DNA from: Ophioceras dolichostomum
Taxonomy: Eukaryota > Ascomycota > Sordariomycetes > Magnaporthales > Ophioceraceae
Assembly: GCA_003049485.1 (NCBI GenBank)
Contig: PYST01000066.1
Coordinates: 1 to 64,000 of the forward strand
Reading direction: 5' to 3'
DNA: 64,000 nt
The translations under genes were made by a program, and so were the position numbers. This document shows, piece by piece, positions 46,191 to 57,947 of the stretch. Within the stretch, counting starts at the first letter, position 1. Every line of letters starts with the position of its first letter. The notes below the pieces were generated by a model. It did not search any database. It was not told the origin of the DNA and saw nothing but the letters and a program-made list of their open reading frames with translations.

Positions 46191-46930
46191 CTTGTCGAAA
46201 GAGAAAGGAAAAATAGCGAAGGGAGAGATAGGTAAGCAGGGCCGGCGGGGGTGAGCGTCACTATCGAGGTGGTGATGGTCGCGGTGGTGCTGCTGTTATT
46301 TGTAGTGCGTACTTCGTCGCTTCGATTATTAGGGGCGTCGCTGGTTCTGTAGTGATGCACGTGGTGTACGTGGTGGTGATATTCAAGGGGTGGAGCGTAG
46401 TCGAGGAACTTCGCCGGATGGAGAACCTAAAGAGTAGCACCGAAAGAAAAAGTCGTCGAGATCCAAAAACGGAGCGGTGTCTTAGCCAGGGATCTGCTGC
46501 CGAAGAAGCTTATTTTAAAGCCCTCGAAGTTATACACCTGTCCGAAATGCGTCACGGTAATTTTGCCGATTAGAGGAGCAGAAGAGAAAGTAAAAAAGTT
46601 ATTCGAAGGGAGACAGACGACGGATGGCCAGGCAGTTATTTTCCGACTCCGGTTCTTTGCATGCCTGGCGCATTTTTTATTCTTTTTTTTTTCTTCCTTG
46701 CCTTCGCGAACTCGAAAACATCTTGGCGCCCGTCATATGAAGGAATATATTGATTTGGTGCAGCTGCCAGCAGCTGCCTCTGTATTCCTGGCGTTCCCCA
46801 CGTGCCGATGAAGGCCATATCTCAAGCTTATCGGTTTCTTATCAATTCCTAATTTTTTCATATTCCCCGCCAATTTTTTGAACGGTGATAGTCGGTTGTT
46901 CGCTCCCCAGCCATTCTCAACTTTCCAAAG
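46191..46930. promoter_or_regulatory. divergent promoter region, YPT6 / NOP53
   Basis: 740 bp between two divergent housekeeping genes. No gene could be supported. T-rich tracts near 46680. Confidence 0.4.
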
Positions 46931-48337
46931 ATGCCTGTTCTCAAGCCCCTCGCGGGCTCCCCCGAAGCTCCCCAGCAGTACAAGCAACCGTCTCGAAAGG
47001 GCAAAAAAGCGTGGAGGAAAAATGTTGACGTCACAGAGGTTGAGAAAGGCCTCGAAAAGCGGACGGAAGAGATAATTCAGGGGTAGGCCACCACTCTGCA
47101 GTGTTAAGTCCCCAGCGAGACTCACCCGGCGGCTGCTAAGCTGCTAACATGGCTCTGTCACTGTAGTGGTGTCTACTCAGAACGTCCCTCTGATGCTCTC
47201 TTCACTGTCGACGTGACCGGAGACGCTTCCATCGCCAAGCGATTCTCCAAGTCCAAGAAGCCTCTTAAGGCAGATGAAATCATCGCACAACGATCAGCAG
47301 TACCGACAGTCTCGGGTAGGAAGCGCCCCGCCGCAGACAAGACTACCGATGGCATTCTCCCCGCCAAACGCATACGCAAGGACTATGTGTCCCAAAAGGA
47401 GCTCTACCGACTACGCAGCATTGCAGACGGGCAGCACGAGTCAACCGTCACAATCACCGATGCCAAGTACGACGTGTGGGGTACCGATTCTGGACCAGCC
47501 GCCGCTTCACCAGTGGAAGACGGACTCCCTTTCGTTCCAAAACCGCAGAAGCCAAAGGCCCCCGAGACGTTGAGACACAGGCCAATCTCCCTGGCTGCGA
47601 ATGGCAAGGAAATTCCTGCTGTCTCAAAGCCATTAGGTGGGCTGAGTTACAATCCGACCTTCGACGACTATGTCGACCGGCTTGAGGAGGAGGGCGCCAA
47701 GGCTGTGGAGGCGGAAAAGCAACGTCTTGCAGCGGAGGCGGAGGATCAGGTCAAGGCGGAGGCCACAGCACGCTCAGCCGCTGAAGCCGATGCTGCGGAG
47801 GCACGTGCGGACCTCTCCGAGTGGGAGGAGGACTCAGCGTGGGAAGGATTCACCAGCGGCGGCGAGGACGTGAGCACCAAGGCCAAGAGGCCGGAGCGCA
47901 AGACCCAGGCCCAGCGCAACCGCATCAAGCGGCGCAAGGAGGAGGAGGCGAGGCTCAAGCACGCAGCTGCGATGAAGCAGAGGAATGCGCAGGCGGCGCG
48001 CGCGAAGGAGATCGCGGCTGAGGTGGCGGAACGCGAGCAAGCTCTTGCACTCTCCCGCATCGAGCTGGATGACGACAGCGAGGAGGGCGACGAGAACGAT
48101 CTGAGGAGGAGACAGCTCGGCAAGTTCAGGCTCCCCGAGAAGGACCTGGAGCTCGTGCTCCCGGACGAGCTGCAGGAGTCGCTTAGGCTGCTGAAGCCAG
48201 AGGGCAACCTGCTCAAGGACAGGTACCGCAGCATGATCGTGCGTGGCAGGGTCGAGGCCCGGAGGAGGATACCGTACAAGAAGCAGGCGAGGGCGAAGGT
48301 CACGGAGAAGTGGAGTCACAAGGACTTCCGTATCTGA
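46931..48337 (+). CDS. NOP53: Ribosome biogenesis protein Nop53
   Basis: A 60S pre-ribosome factor (GLTSCR2 in animals) that recruits the helicase Mtr4 and the exosome to trim 7S pre-rRNA. Exons 46931-47082 and 47167-48337 give 440 aa. Family features are the start MPVLKPLAGSPEAPQQYKQPSRKGKKAWRKN with its basic cluster (shown only in part in other proteins), VEKGLEKRTEEII, and SERPSDALFTVDVTGD. The LFTVD segment fits the arch-interacting motif that binds the Mtr4 arch. The C-terminal half is a long charged coiled-coil (Glu/Lys/Ala/Arg-rich) ending in RRIPYKKQARAKVTEKWSHK. Confidence 0.9.
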
Positions 48338-48667
48338 ATGGCACAGACTCGTGTCTGTTCTTCTATGCCGTACTGTACATAGTCGGCAGTCGCCGAACTT
48401 CCTCCCAGGGTCTTTCCTGATTCACACTGTGCCTGCCTCCGTTCCCACCATTCCATTAAACCAGTTTAACACAGCGAGTGGGGTTTGAGCCGTATAACCA
48501 AAGGAGATAAACGCCAAATAAAACGAGAATAAGAAATGTGAAAAGGGTTGAATGAACTCATTCCCTTCCTGCCAGACATCGAGCCCAAATTCCTAACTTG
48601 GTATCTACCAACCATCCCTATCCAGAAACCCAAACGCCTGTGACACTCAGACCAGCGCCTCGACCTT
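48338..48667. other. intergenic region between convergent genes
   Basis: 330 bp of 3' flank shared by NOP53 and the transcription factor. Nothing else seen. Confidence 0.5.
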
Positions 48668-49678
48668 TCACATGGTGAACCAGTTTGGCTGGGGTGACAT
48701 GCCAAGATCTTGCCAGAGCATGTCCGTATTATCAATCCAAGGGGACTCCGGCGTCGGCTGCTGAACCGGCTGCGGAGCCACCATGGGGGTGGGGATGGGC
48801 ATGACCTCTGGGGGAGACTCGGCGGAGTCGGACTCGGTGTTGGGTGGCCGCATGGCCATGATGGCGGAGAAATCAAGCGTGAGAGCGCAGGCTTCCCCGT
48901 CCATGTCCACGTCGGGGGTGAGCTGGCCTTGCTCCAGGCACCACTACAGAGCAGAGAAAGTAAGCAGCGTTAGCATCGGGCAAGAATCGTCGCGGCATGT
49001 ATTTCCCCCCCACCGGAGACAACTTAGATAGAACAGGGATGACGGAGACACTTACGCGAGTGGCTTGTGAAAAGACCTGCGACAGCTGCCAGAACGAGTC
49101 CATCTTCGGCTTGCCGCCGTCCAGGTAGGTGATCATCGAGTTCATCCTCTGCGCCGTAGCCTCGAGGTACTTCTGGATGTTGGCGACTTTCGACAACATT
49201 ACGTGGTCGAGATGGCGTGTGTCGATCGTCATCGCGATCCGGCCTAGGACCAGGATGGAGTAGCAGTGGCGGCCGATCTCCATGACGTTGAGGCCCCGAA
49301 GCTCGCTATCCGAGAGGGAAAGGATCTTGTCCAGGTAGAGCTGAGCAGCGCGTATGCAGGAGAGGAGAACCTCGGTGCGGAGGGGGGAGGGGCACCAGTT
49401 GCAGCATGGGCACGACGAAGGTGACGATGACGGCGACCCCACCGATGAGGGTGGCGTCGTCTGATCGGAGCTGCTGGGGTTGATGATGCTGCCCCTGTGT
49501 GGCACTTGGAGGCAGATCTCGGTGATGTAGATTCGGAGGAAGAGGTACTCCAGTTGGATGGAGTCTAGAACACGATGGAGTAACAAGATTTTGTTAGTTT
49601 CTTTTTTTGGCTCAAGGAAACGGGGAAGGGGGGGGGGGGGGGGGGGGGGNNNNNNNNNNNNNNNNNNNNNNNNNNNNN

Positions 49679-49710
<32 letters not shown>

Positions 49711-51450
49711 CTACTACTGGGCCACAAAAGTCACTTACTGTTAGCCCAGACTTCAGATGGCAGGGACGCCCTGAGATCTTGCAGCTGACGCTCAAAGGCC
49801 TTGACCATGGCGTAGATTTTTACACCGTCCATCTCATCCATTCCATCCGGATCGTTGTACTGGAAGACGCTCTCCACATCCCGGGCAAACTTCTGGAGTC
49901 GGATGTGGTAGGTGATGAGGAAGTCGGACTCAGAGTGGCCGAGGCTGGCAATCAGTTTGGCGGCCTCCTCGATCCGCTTGCTGTGCTTGAAGTGAGTCGG
50001 CTTCCTGAGCGAGATGGAAAGGCTACAAGAGGCGTATCTGGTCAGCTTGTGGATGATACTCTCACCCGAGTTTCTAGCTTAGGAACATAGACAGAGGAGG
50101 AAAGAGACAAATAAATACTCGTTACTAACCAATGCGAGACGTAATAACTCCCTAGGTATGTCCTGATGCGTTCCAATTCGTCCCAGTACTCGGGGTTGTG
50201 TGCCCGATTGGTTACGGCCGGGCCGATCTGTCTCGACACGTTCAACGTGCTGAGACGGGCCAGTTGAGGGAGCCCGAGGTCGACAGTCATCGAGACGGCG
50301 AGCTGGGTCAGCTGGTACAGCTGGTGAAGGTTGGGGTTGATGCACCGATGATGCCAGGAGCAGTATAGGATGAGCCCCTGAACCAGGTCGATGCTCTTGG
50401 TCGCCTCAACGACGACCGTCTGCCCGATCAAGCGCCTAAACTCGACTGCCAGCTTATCCTGAACAGGAGAGTCGGAGCTGATGACCATGATAGCGAGGAG
50501 AAGGGCAGGGCGCTCCCTGCGTAGGTAGTCTAGCGTCACGTGCGGGGCCCGGACGACGAAGGGGAAAGACTCATTGCCATCGTAGAAGGCAGATAAGTAG
50601 CGCTCAGCCTGCTCGAACGAGACGAGGCCCTTGGAGAAAACATCTAAGGAGGTAGTCGGCGGCTCAGAGCCTGGGGCGATGTACGGCAGACCCATGGAGG
50701 CGAAGAAGGCCGTTGTGGATTCCGGAGTCAACATGAACTCGGATGCGGGGGCAACCCCGACGCCGCTAATGTTCGGAGGCCATTGGCCGGGTCCCTGGGC
50801 GGCGCCGCCGTTCCGGGCCGCGATCAGAGCAATCAGACTATCAAGCTTTTCTTCTACGTCCTTCACCCTTGCACGACTGGTTTTGGGTGCACAGTCATGT
50901 CATGTTAGTCTACAATAGATGATGATTTGCGTAAGAGGGTATCGAAGCAAGAGCAGTGGGAGGCGGGCCCGGGCTTGGGCAACATGTAGAAGTAGAATGA
51001 GGACGAGGAAAGCCAGCCTCAGATTATGGAACACTGGATATGGAGCTGGGGAAGCATGGTGTGAGAAAATGGCATCAACCTACGGAGCTGCCCTGACCCG
51101 TTTAGGCCGAGCGATGGCCTCCTCGAATACACACTCTAAGCCGTTACTTGTGCATCTAACCAAGATACAAGAAGACGAAGGCACAGTCCAACCTGTGTCA
51201 GCACTAGGCTCTGCAATACGCAAAAAGGTTCTGGATATGCTCAGGGACAGACGGACCTTTCACATCGACGTTGTCGGGCCGGGCCCTCCAGGTCGACAAC
51301 ACAGCGCGCTTTCAGCGTCCGACAGGCCTCACATGAGCGGCGAAGGGTGCCAGTTCGGGCTCGCGGGACGGCCACATTCGGTACATTGGACACCCCAACG
51401 TCTCCTCCGCCTGCTGCACCAGGGGCATCAGAGCCAAATGCACCAGCCAT
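48668..51450 (-). CDS. Zn2Cys6 transcription factor with fungal-specific regulatory domain
   Basis: Exons 51450-51257, 51155-51084, 50876-50130, 50022-49739, 49564-49056 and 48943-48668 give 693 aa in phase. The binuclear zinc cluster is split by the first intron and becomes complete only on splicing: SCEACRTLKARC then RRCERCTSNGLEC, that is CX2CX6CX12CX2CX6C. A basic linker (RPKRVRAAPRARVKD) and a dimerising helix (VEEKLDSLIALIAARN) follow. The middle region (for example YLRRERPALLLAIMVISS and LVQGLILYCSWHH) is the helical domain common to these regulators. The C-terminus is Pro-rich and acidic (PWIDNTDMLWQDLGM), a likely activation segment. The target is unknown. Intron 4 contains an assembly gap flanked by G runs. 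Confidence 0.85.
49628..49710. repeat. poly-G tracts flanking an assembly gap (29 N)
   Basis: Twenty-two G, then N at 49650-49678, then 32 G. It lies in intron 4 of the Zn2Cys6 gene, so on the transcript it is a C tract. The N count is probably a placeholder and the true length is unknown. Confidence 0.97.
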
Positions 51451-52547
51451 GATGGCCTATGGAGGGGTTGAGTCTGATTGATCCGGCGGTTCGAAAAGGG
51501 GTGAGGGGTGTGGACTCGCCAGGCTAAGCTTCCGGAGTGCAGAAGAGAACAGTGCTGGAACAGGGCTGCCACCAGGGCCGATGCGACACCAACAGCCGCC
51601 GCGGTGCAATTGGAAGAGAGAGGATGGTATGGGTCCAAGGCCGTAACGCCTCTCCAAAGGGGAATTGTAGAAGTTATCAGCTTCTCGTCAGTCAAAAGTA
51701 CGCGTAATGGAGAAGGGACATGTGGCAGGTCGGGTGCCTGAGGAGGAGCCTTGGGTGAGACGCCGGCCTGCCAAGCCCTCCGGAGTGAGACTGTAACTCC
51801 GAGATTCCGGGACCCAAGCCCCGTCCCTCACAATGCGGCCGTCAGACTCCGGGCGGTCCTTGCTATTTTGTCGCAATGGAATAGGGCGAGCTAAGCATTC
51901 GATCTCAAGGCTCCACAATCATGATGATTATGGAAGATCTGGAGATCTGAGATGTAATGATAGCCCTTCACGGTGGGCAATTGCTCCGAAGGCCATGGAA
52001 AACAATTACTAATGGCATGGATGCCTATGTAATGCCCCGAGCGCCTGGAGCTCCCCATACAAAGATGCAGGCATATCTCTGAGCAACCATTGCATGCAAT
52101 CACACTTCGAATTAGCAGACGACTCCCAACAACTGACATGCACTGCGGGCGATGTTTGTCCCAGGCATTGGCTGAGCTGAGAGTGAGGGGGCGCCAGGAG
52201 GCGAACAAGACATGGCTACTGTGGTAGGGCCGGTTTCGCTGTGGCTGTTAGCAAGTTAGGTAAGCGCTTTGCCCCTGAATTGATGCGGCCGGGCAGGCCG
52301 GGGTGGCCCGCCATGACGCAACAAGCTGCTTTTCAGCTGCTGTTGGCTTTCCAGCCAGCTCCAACAGCTCCAAACGGTAAAAATATCGCGACTGGATGTG
52401 AGGCGTATCCCGCCCCTCATCTTCGCCATTTTGCCATTCTTCATTCCTCGCCTTGAGCGATAGGATCGCATCAATCCAAATTCTTGCGCCGGCCATGTTC
52501 CGCGTCTCTCATTTCTGTGCAGCACCCGATTGAACGCAGATCAAACT
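51451..52547. promoter_or_regulatory. divergent region, Zn2Cys6 regulator / external NADH dehydrogenase
   Basis: 1.1 kb without a supported gene. One CCAAT box in reverse (ATTGG at about 52165) lies some 380 bp before the dehydrogenase ATG. Confidence 0.4.
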
Positions 52548-54742
52548 ATGCTGTCGTCGGCGAAGCGCCCCAGTGAAGCACGAGCTCTCCTGCGCGCTCA
52601 TAATCGATCATCGTCGACCGCCAAGATGATGTCTCGCAGCATATTCTCTCAGACGCGTTCGATTTCCCGGCTGTCGAGGCCACCCTTTCCAAACGCATTA
52701 AGAACGAGGTTCTTAACACCCGGGAGTCTGCTCACCACCCCTCGCCCACGCCCCGCCGTCATCGCGAAATCCCCGCCAAGTCTACCCATCCTTGTCCGAT
52801 CCCTCTCGGGGAGCCCCCTACCACAGACGAAGTCGAGAATCCTCAACTTCACATACCGAGCTGCGGCGTGGCTCGGCAGCTCGATCGCCTTCGTCGGGCT
52901 CGGGATCGTGGCTTTCTTCATTTACGATGCCTCTACATATAAGGAGTCGGGCGATGTTGGCGACTGCCCTGTCCCGTGGGCCGCTCTCCAGCCGCGCTTG
53001 GGCGGTCCCAAGAATCTTCCAATTTTGGATGCATATATCGACGATGACGAGAGCGAAGAGACCAGGAAGCGTAAGGACAAGCCCAGACTGGTGATTCTCG
53101 GTGGCGGCTGGGGCGGCGTCGCGATGCTCAAGGAACTCAACCCCGATGACTTCCATGTCACGGTCATCTCGCCCGCCAACTACTTCCTGTTCACGCCAAT
53201 GCTTCCCTCTGCGACCGTCGGAACCCTGGAGTTGAAGTCGCTTGTTGAACCGGTGCGGAGGATACTACACAGGGTCCGTGGACATTTCCTGCGCGCCAAG
53301 GCGGAGGATGTCGAGTTCTCGCACAAGCTAGTTGAGGTATCACAGGTCGACGCAACAGGCAAGGAGGTTCGGTTCTACGTCCCTTACGACAAGCTGGTCA
53401 TCGCAGTCGGCTCGTCGACGAACCCTCACGGAGTAAAAGGCCTCGAGAACTGCCACTTTCTGAAAGATATCGATGACGCCCGCAAAATCAGGAACCAGTT
53501 GGTGGTGAACCTGGAGCTAGCCTGTCTCCCCACAACCTCAGACGAGGAGCGGAAGCGACTGCTATCTTTCGTAGTGAGCGGCGGGGGGCCTACGGGGGTC
53601 GAATTCGCCGCCGAGCTCTACGATCTTCTGAACGAAGATCTCACACTGCACTTCCCCAGGCTGCTACGCAACGAGATATCGGTTCACCTCATCCAGTCGA
53701 GGGGTCACATTCTAAACACATACGATGAGGCGGTCTCTAAGTACGCAGAGGACAGGTTTGCGAGGGATCAGGTTGAAATATTGACCAACTCCAGGGTTAG
53801 CGAGGTCAAGCCAGACCGCATCGTCTTCACGCAGAAGAATGCGGATGGCTCGGTCGTAACCAAGGAGCTTCCCATGGGCTTCTGCCTCTGGTCGACAGGT
53901 GTCTCGCAGACCGACTTTAGCAAAATTCTGGCCGCGCGTCTGGGCGACTCCCAGCAGAACCGACATGCCCTCGAGACAGACAGCCACCTACGGCTGAACG
54001 GGACGCCGCTCGGCGACGTGTACGCCATCGGGGACTGCAGCACTGTGCAGAACAACGTAGCCGACCACATCATCACCTTCCTGCGGGCGTACGCGTGGAA
54101 GCACGGCAAGGACCCGGAGACGCTGGAGCTGGGATTCAACGACTGGCGCAACATCGCGGCGGACGTGAAGAAGCGCTTCCCCCAGGCTGCCGGCCACCTG
54201 AAGCGGCTGGACAAGCTCTTCGCTGAGTTCGACCGCGACCAGAGCGGCACGCTCGACTTCGGGGAGCTGAGGGAGCTGCTGAAGCAGATCGACTCCAAGC
54301 TCACCTCGCTGCCGGCCACGGCCCAGCGCGCGCACCAGCAGGGTCAGTACCTTGCGCACAAGCTGAACAAGCTCGCGCGGGCCGCGCCGGGGCTGAGGGC
54401 CAACGACATCCTGGACGGTGACCTCGACGCCGCCGTGTACAAGGCGTTTGAGTACAAGCACCTGGGCAGCCTGGCGTACATCGGCAACTCGGCCGTCTTC
54501 GACCTCGGCGAGGGCTGGAGCATGTCCGGTGGCCTGTGGGCGGTTTACGCGTGGCGGAGCGTCTATTTCGCGCAGAGCGTGAGCCTCAGGACACGGTTGC
54601 TCCTGGCGATGGACTGGGCTAAGCGCGGCTTGTTTGGACGGGGTAGGTTCAAAGACCCTCGATATGAAAACTTCGTAACTTTTACTCTGGCGGACTCATG
54701 CGCTAACATTCATTCGTCTCGATAGATTTGATGGCTTACTGA
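52548..54742 (+). CDS. NDE1: External alternative NAD(P)H dehydrogenase with EF-hand
   Basis: Rotenone-insensitive type II dehydrogenase on the outer face of the inner mitochondrial membrane. It oxidises cytosolic NAD(P)H and reduces ubiquinone without pumping protons. Exons 52548-54642 and 54726-54742 give 703 aa; the tiny last exon supplies the family ending FGR-DLMAY. The start is an Arg/Ser-rich presequence. A membrane segment lies at about 106-128 (AWLGSSIAFVGLGIVAFFIY). The two dinucleotide folds show ILGGGWGGVAML (about 184) and VVSGGGPTGVEFAAEL (about 341). Between them and the C-terminus is a canonical EF-hand, DRDQSGTLDFGE (about 562-573), as in the calcium-stimulated Neurospora NDE1. 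A second in-frame start (MMSRSIFSQTR) at 52626 is possible. Confidence 0.93.
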
Positions 54743-55126
54743 ATGGAGCACCCGGAGCTAGATAGTCCTTACCGGCCAACTCTAATGTCTTGCGATTTCG
54801 TTTCAGCGTTGCTATTCTATTTCAGAGGGCATCAAGCAGTGCTTCTCATCGAGACCTATACCTGAGTATCTTCTTAAGACTAGACCTCTTCATGATTTCA
54901 TTTGTTCATCCGTTAATTGGGGAAGGCCGGACCTGTGAATGCATAATGTTGCTCCATACCGTGCTGACATGCAAGAACAAGACAAGATGTGCTTTATGAG
55001 AAATGCCGGGAGTGACACAAACAAGAGAGTAACGGCCGTCAGCTTCTTGTCCTGGCGCTGAAATATGGATCAGATAGACGACCCTTGGTCCCTACCTAGG
55101 TTCCTGTCTGTCCGTCAACGACGAAA
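54743..55126. other. intergenic region between convergent genes
   Basis: About 380 bp of 3' flank. No gene could be supported. Confidence 0.5.
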
Positions 55127-57161
55127 TCAGCAGCAGAAATAGCGCTTTTCGATCCAGCGCTCCTCGATGTCCTGCACCAGGTTGCACACCACGACCGTGA
55201 TGTCCGGGAACACGGTGGTCAGCCGGTGCAGGCCCATCCTCCCCGCCGAGTAGGTGGCCACGACGATCCTCTCCTGCGGCACGCCGTGGTCGAGCAGGAC
55301 CTGCGCGGCCATCAGGGCGGAGCCGCCGCTGGACATCTGCGCGTCGAGCAGCAGCACGCTGCCGTGCGACTCGATGTCGCGGGGCAGCTTCTGGTAGCGC
55401 AGCTCCGGCTCGCCGGTGCGCAGGTTGGCCTCGATCACGATGTGGCCCATCTTGCAATCCGGGATCACGCGCTTGAGGCCCTTCTCGAGCGCCGCGCCGC
55501 CGCGCTCCAGGACGACGGCGCTGACGTCGCCCTTGGCGCGGAGGCCGTGGTACTCGTGGCCCTGCGGCGTGGTGATGGTGGTTTCTTGGAACTTGACGTT
55601 GTTTAGGGCACTATGTGTGCACATTTTGTCGGTTTTTTCCCCCTCGACTGTTAGAGAAACTAGAAGTAACAAAGATCAGTGCAGGGCATGGCGATGCTCA
55701 CAGCTCGATCAGAAGGGCCGCTAGGCGGTCGAAGTAGAAGATGAAGTCTTCCTTGGACGTGTCGATGTCATGTAGAATCGTGTTCATGCCATGAAGCTGG
55801 GGGGTTTGCGCAAGGAACACAACGCGTTTCGATAGCGAAGTAGCCTGTGATTCGAGCTCCAGCCTCGTAAGCGCAGCACGGTGCTGCTTCGACTTTTGGA
55901 GGAGCTTCTGCTCGATGTACTGGACCACCATAGCTAGGCACACATAGCGTGTTCAGAGACTCGTCGCTCTTTGGGGAGGGAAAGAGTGGGTGAGAATCTG
56001 GCGGCCTTACATATCGCGACTTTGTTCTCCACGCCTCGCGGAACAATGATGTCGGCTACCTTTCGTTGCGGATCGACGAACTAGATGGCTCTCAGTCAGA
56101 CACGGATTTATTCACAGCTAGGAAATCTTCCTTCCGTTACCTTTTCGAAGTTGGGCTTCACGAATCCAAGCCATTGCTTGATGATGCCCTCAACATCACG
56201 GCCCCTATCCCTCACATCTCGGACAACTATTGGCTGGCGTGGTGAGTGATTGCGTTTTACGGCCTAGCGGCGTGTTACTGAGACGCAATGGTGGGACTTA
56301 CTTCTTCTACTAAGACATACGTCTGCATCCTCCTCGCAGAAGACCTGTCGTGCCCAAAGAGTTTTAGATACGATCTTGGTCGTACGAAGCAGGTATCGTA
56401 GAGACTCACCCGCATGTCCATAAGCTCCAGAACCCGCGGGTCATAGAGGGCGAAGATGCCCTCAAGAATCAGGACATGTGGCGAATATATCGACGTGGTC
56501 TCATCGAGGCGTTGATGCTTGGAAAAGGAGTACATGGGAATCTCGGCCCGCTTTCTATCATCGCATAGTTTCAGCCATTCACAGTCTTCGGTGGGCGACA
56601 GAGCGGGACATGTCAAGAGAGCTCATTCTCTTTTTCCACAGTGGGCTTCACATTTACCTACCCAGCCTTGAGATCACGCAAGCGATCGACTAGAGCATCG
56701 AAGTCGATTGCCTGTTCGATCAAGAGTCAGTCAGTTACCTGTGACGCCCGACCCTGCGACCCTCATTCGCCCGGGGACAATGGCGACCGGTTGTTTGACA
56801 TACATCTGGTGCATCAAAATCGTACTCGTTGGCAAAAGCCTTCTTGGACGCAGCAGCATCGAGGGTCTTGTAGAACGAATCCTAGTGGCGGTGGCGTGCG
56901 TGGTGTAAGTTGCACTTCTCCTCCAATCACAGTTGTGACCGAGAGTTGCTTCGAGACAGCTTCTGCCCTTGGACGCCCACTCACCATGGACAGAATGACG
57001 ACCCAGGGCAGGTTCAGCTTCTTGACGATAGCGTCAGAGATGCTAGACTTGCCCGAACCGGAGCTGCCAGCGATACCAATGATGCTCACATCCGCCCAGG
57101 GCGGCGAGTAGTGGTATCTCATAGTGATCGTGCTATTGGTGGCCTCGGCCTCGGCCTCCAT
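55127..57161 (-). CDS. URK1: Uridine kinase Urk1 with C-terminal UPRT-like domain
   Basis: Phosphorylates uridine and cytidine in pyrimidine salvage. Nine exons (57161-56985, 56881-56804, 56711-56662, 56554-56410, 56344-56302, 56226-56141, 56080-56011, 55933-55702, 55610-55127) give 454 aa in phase. The kinase part has the P-loop AGSSGSGKSS at 31-40, then DSFYKTL, NEYDFDAPD-AIDFDALVDRL, GKRAEIPMYSFSKHQR and VLILEGIFALYDPRV. The C-terminal part, starting at FYFDRLAALLIELALNNVKF, is UPRT-like (SAVVLERGGAALEKGLKRVI, GEPELRYQKLP, LLLDAQMSSGGSA). The PRPP-loop position reads DAQMSSGG, unlike the DPMLATGG usual in active uracil phosphoribosyltransferases, so the second domain may be regulatory. The short exons make automated prediction of this gene error-prone. 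Confidence 0.92.
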
Positions 57162-57947
57162 CTTCCAAGGTTACCCGCGGAGTTTCTTTTTCGCGTGCTA
57201 TGTTGGGTCTGTAAGGTGGATAGGATGTAAGAAAGGATGGGCGAATGAAGGTGTAATGACCTTCACGATCGTACGTCTCGCAACGGGAATGAATGACAGC
57301 GAGAGCGGATGTGACCCTCAACAACGAGGAGGAGAAGCAAACTACCACCTCAATGCTGGCCTTCACTTCCGTAGGAAGAGATGGCGCTACGTTCAACAGG
57401 TCAAGGGCACATGACAGACGAAAGACTCCAAATTTGTCCAAGCAGGATAAAGATACTTCAAACGCCACGCATCAATCTAGGCAAGGCTCCGCTCCTAGCC
57501 GGCTCGCCCTATAATCCCAGCTGAATCACAGCTGATAGCTTAGGTGAACAAAACGAAGATGGGTACCTCCCAATATGAACCGGGCGCCTCGCAGGACGCT
57601 ACGAGTGGCTGGAGCTTCATTCGAACACAGTGTGGCTGGTGAGGGGTAGACGCTGTGGCGCCCGCGACGGACCATTCAGGTGGGGCTGCCTAGAAAAATG
57701 ACTTCCCAATTCCAAGGCTGGAGCTGCCTCTTCTTTTCCTCCACAACTCCTCCCACTTTTCTCCTGTTACTCGTCTTTTTGCTCTTCATTTTTAGCCCTC
57801 TCATCACAACGACATCAAGACGCACAAATTTAAATTCACCCAGGCAAATAGAGTTTACTTCTGTTTGGTGCTCTCCGCCTCCTCCTGTCACTCGGTCCTC
57901 ACCGGCCTTCGCCCAACTTCCAATGTGATCTCGGCAAGTGGGCATTT
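57162..57947. promoter_or_regulatory. divergent promoter region, URK1 / GID8
   Basis: 786 bp between two divergent genes. Pyrimidine-rich stretch at 57720-57790 before GID8. No gene could be supported. Confidence 0.4.
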
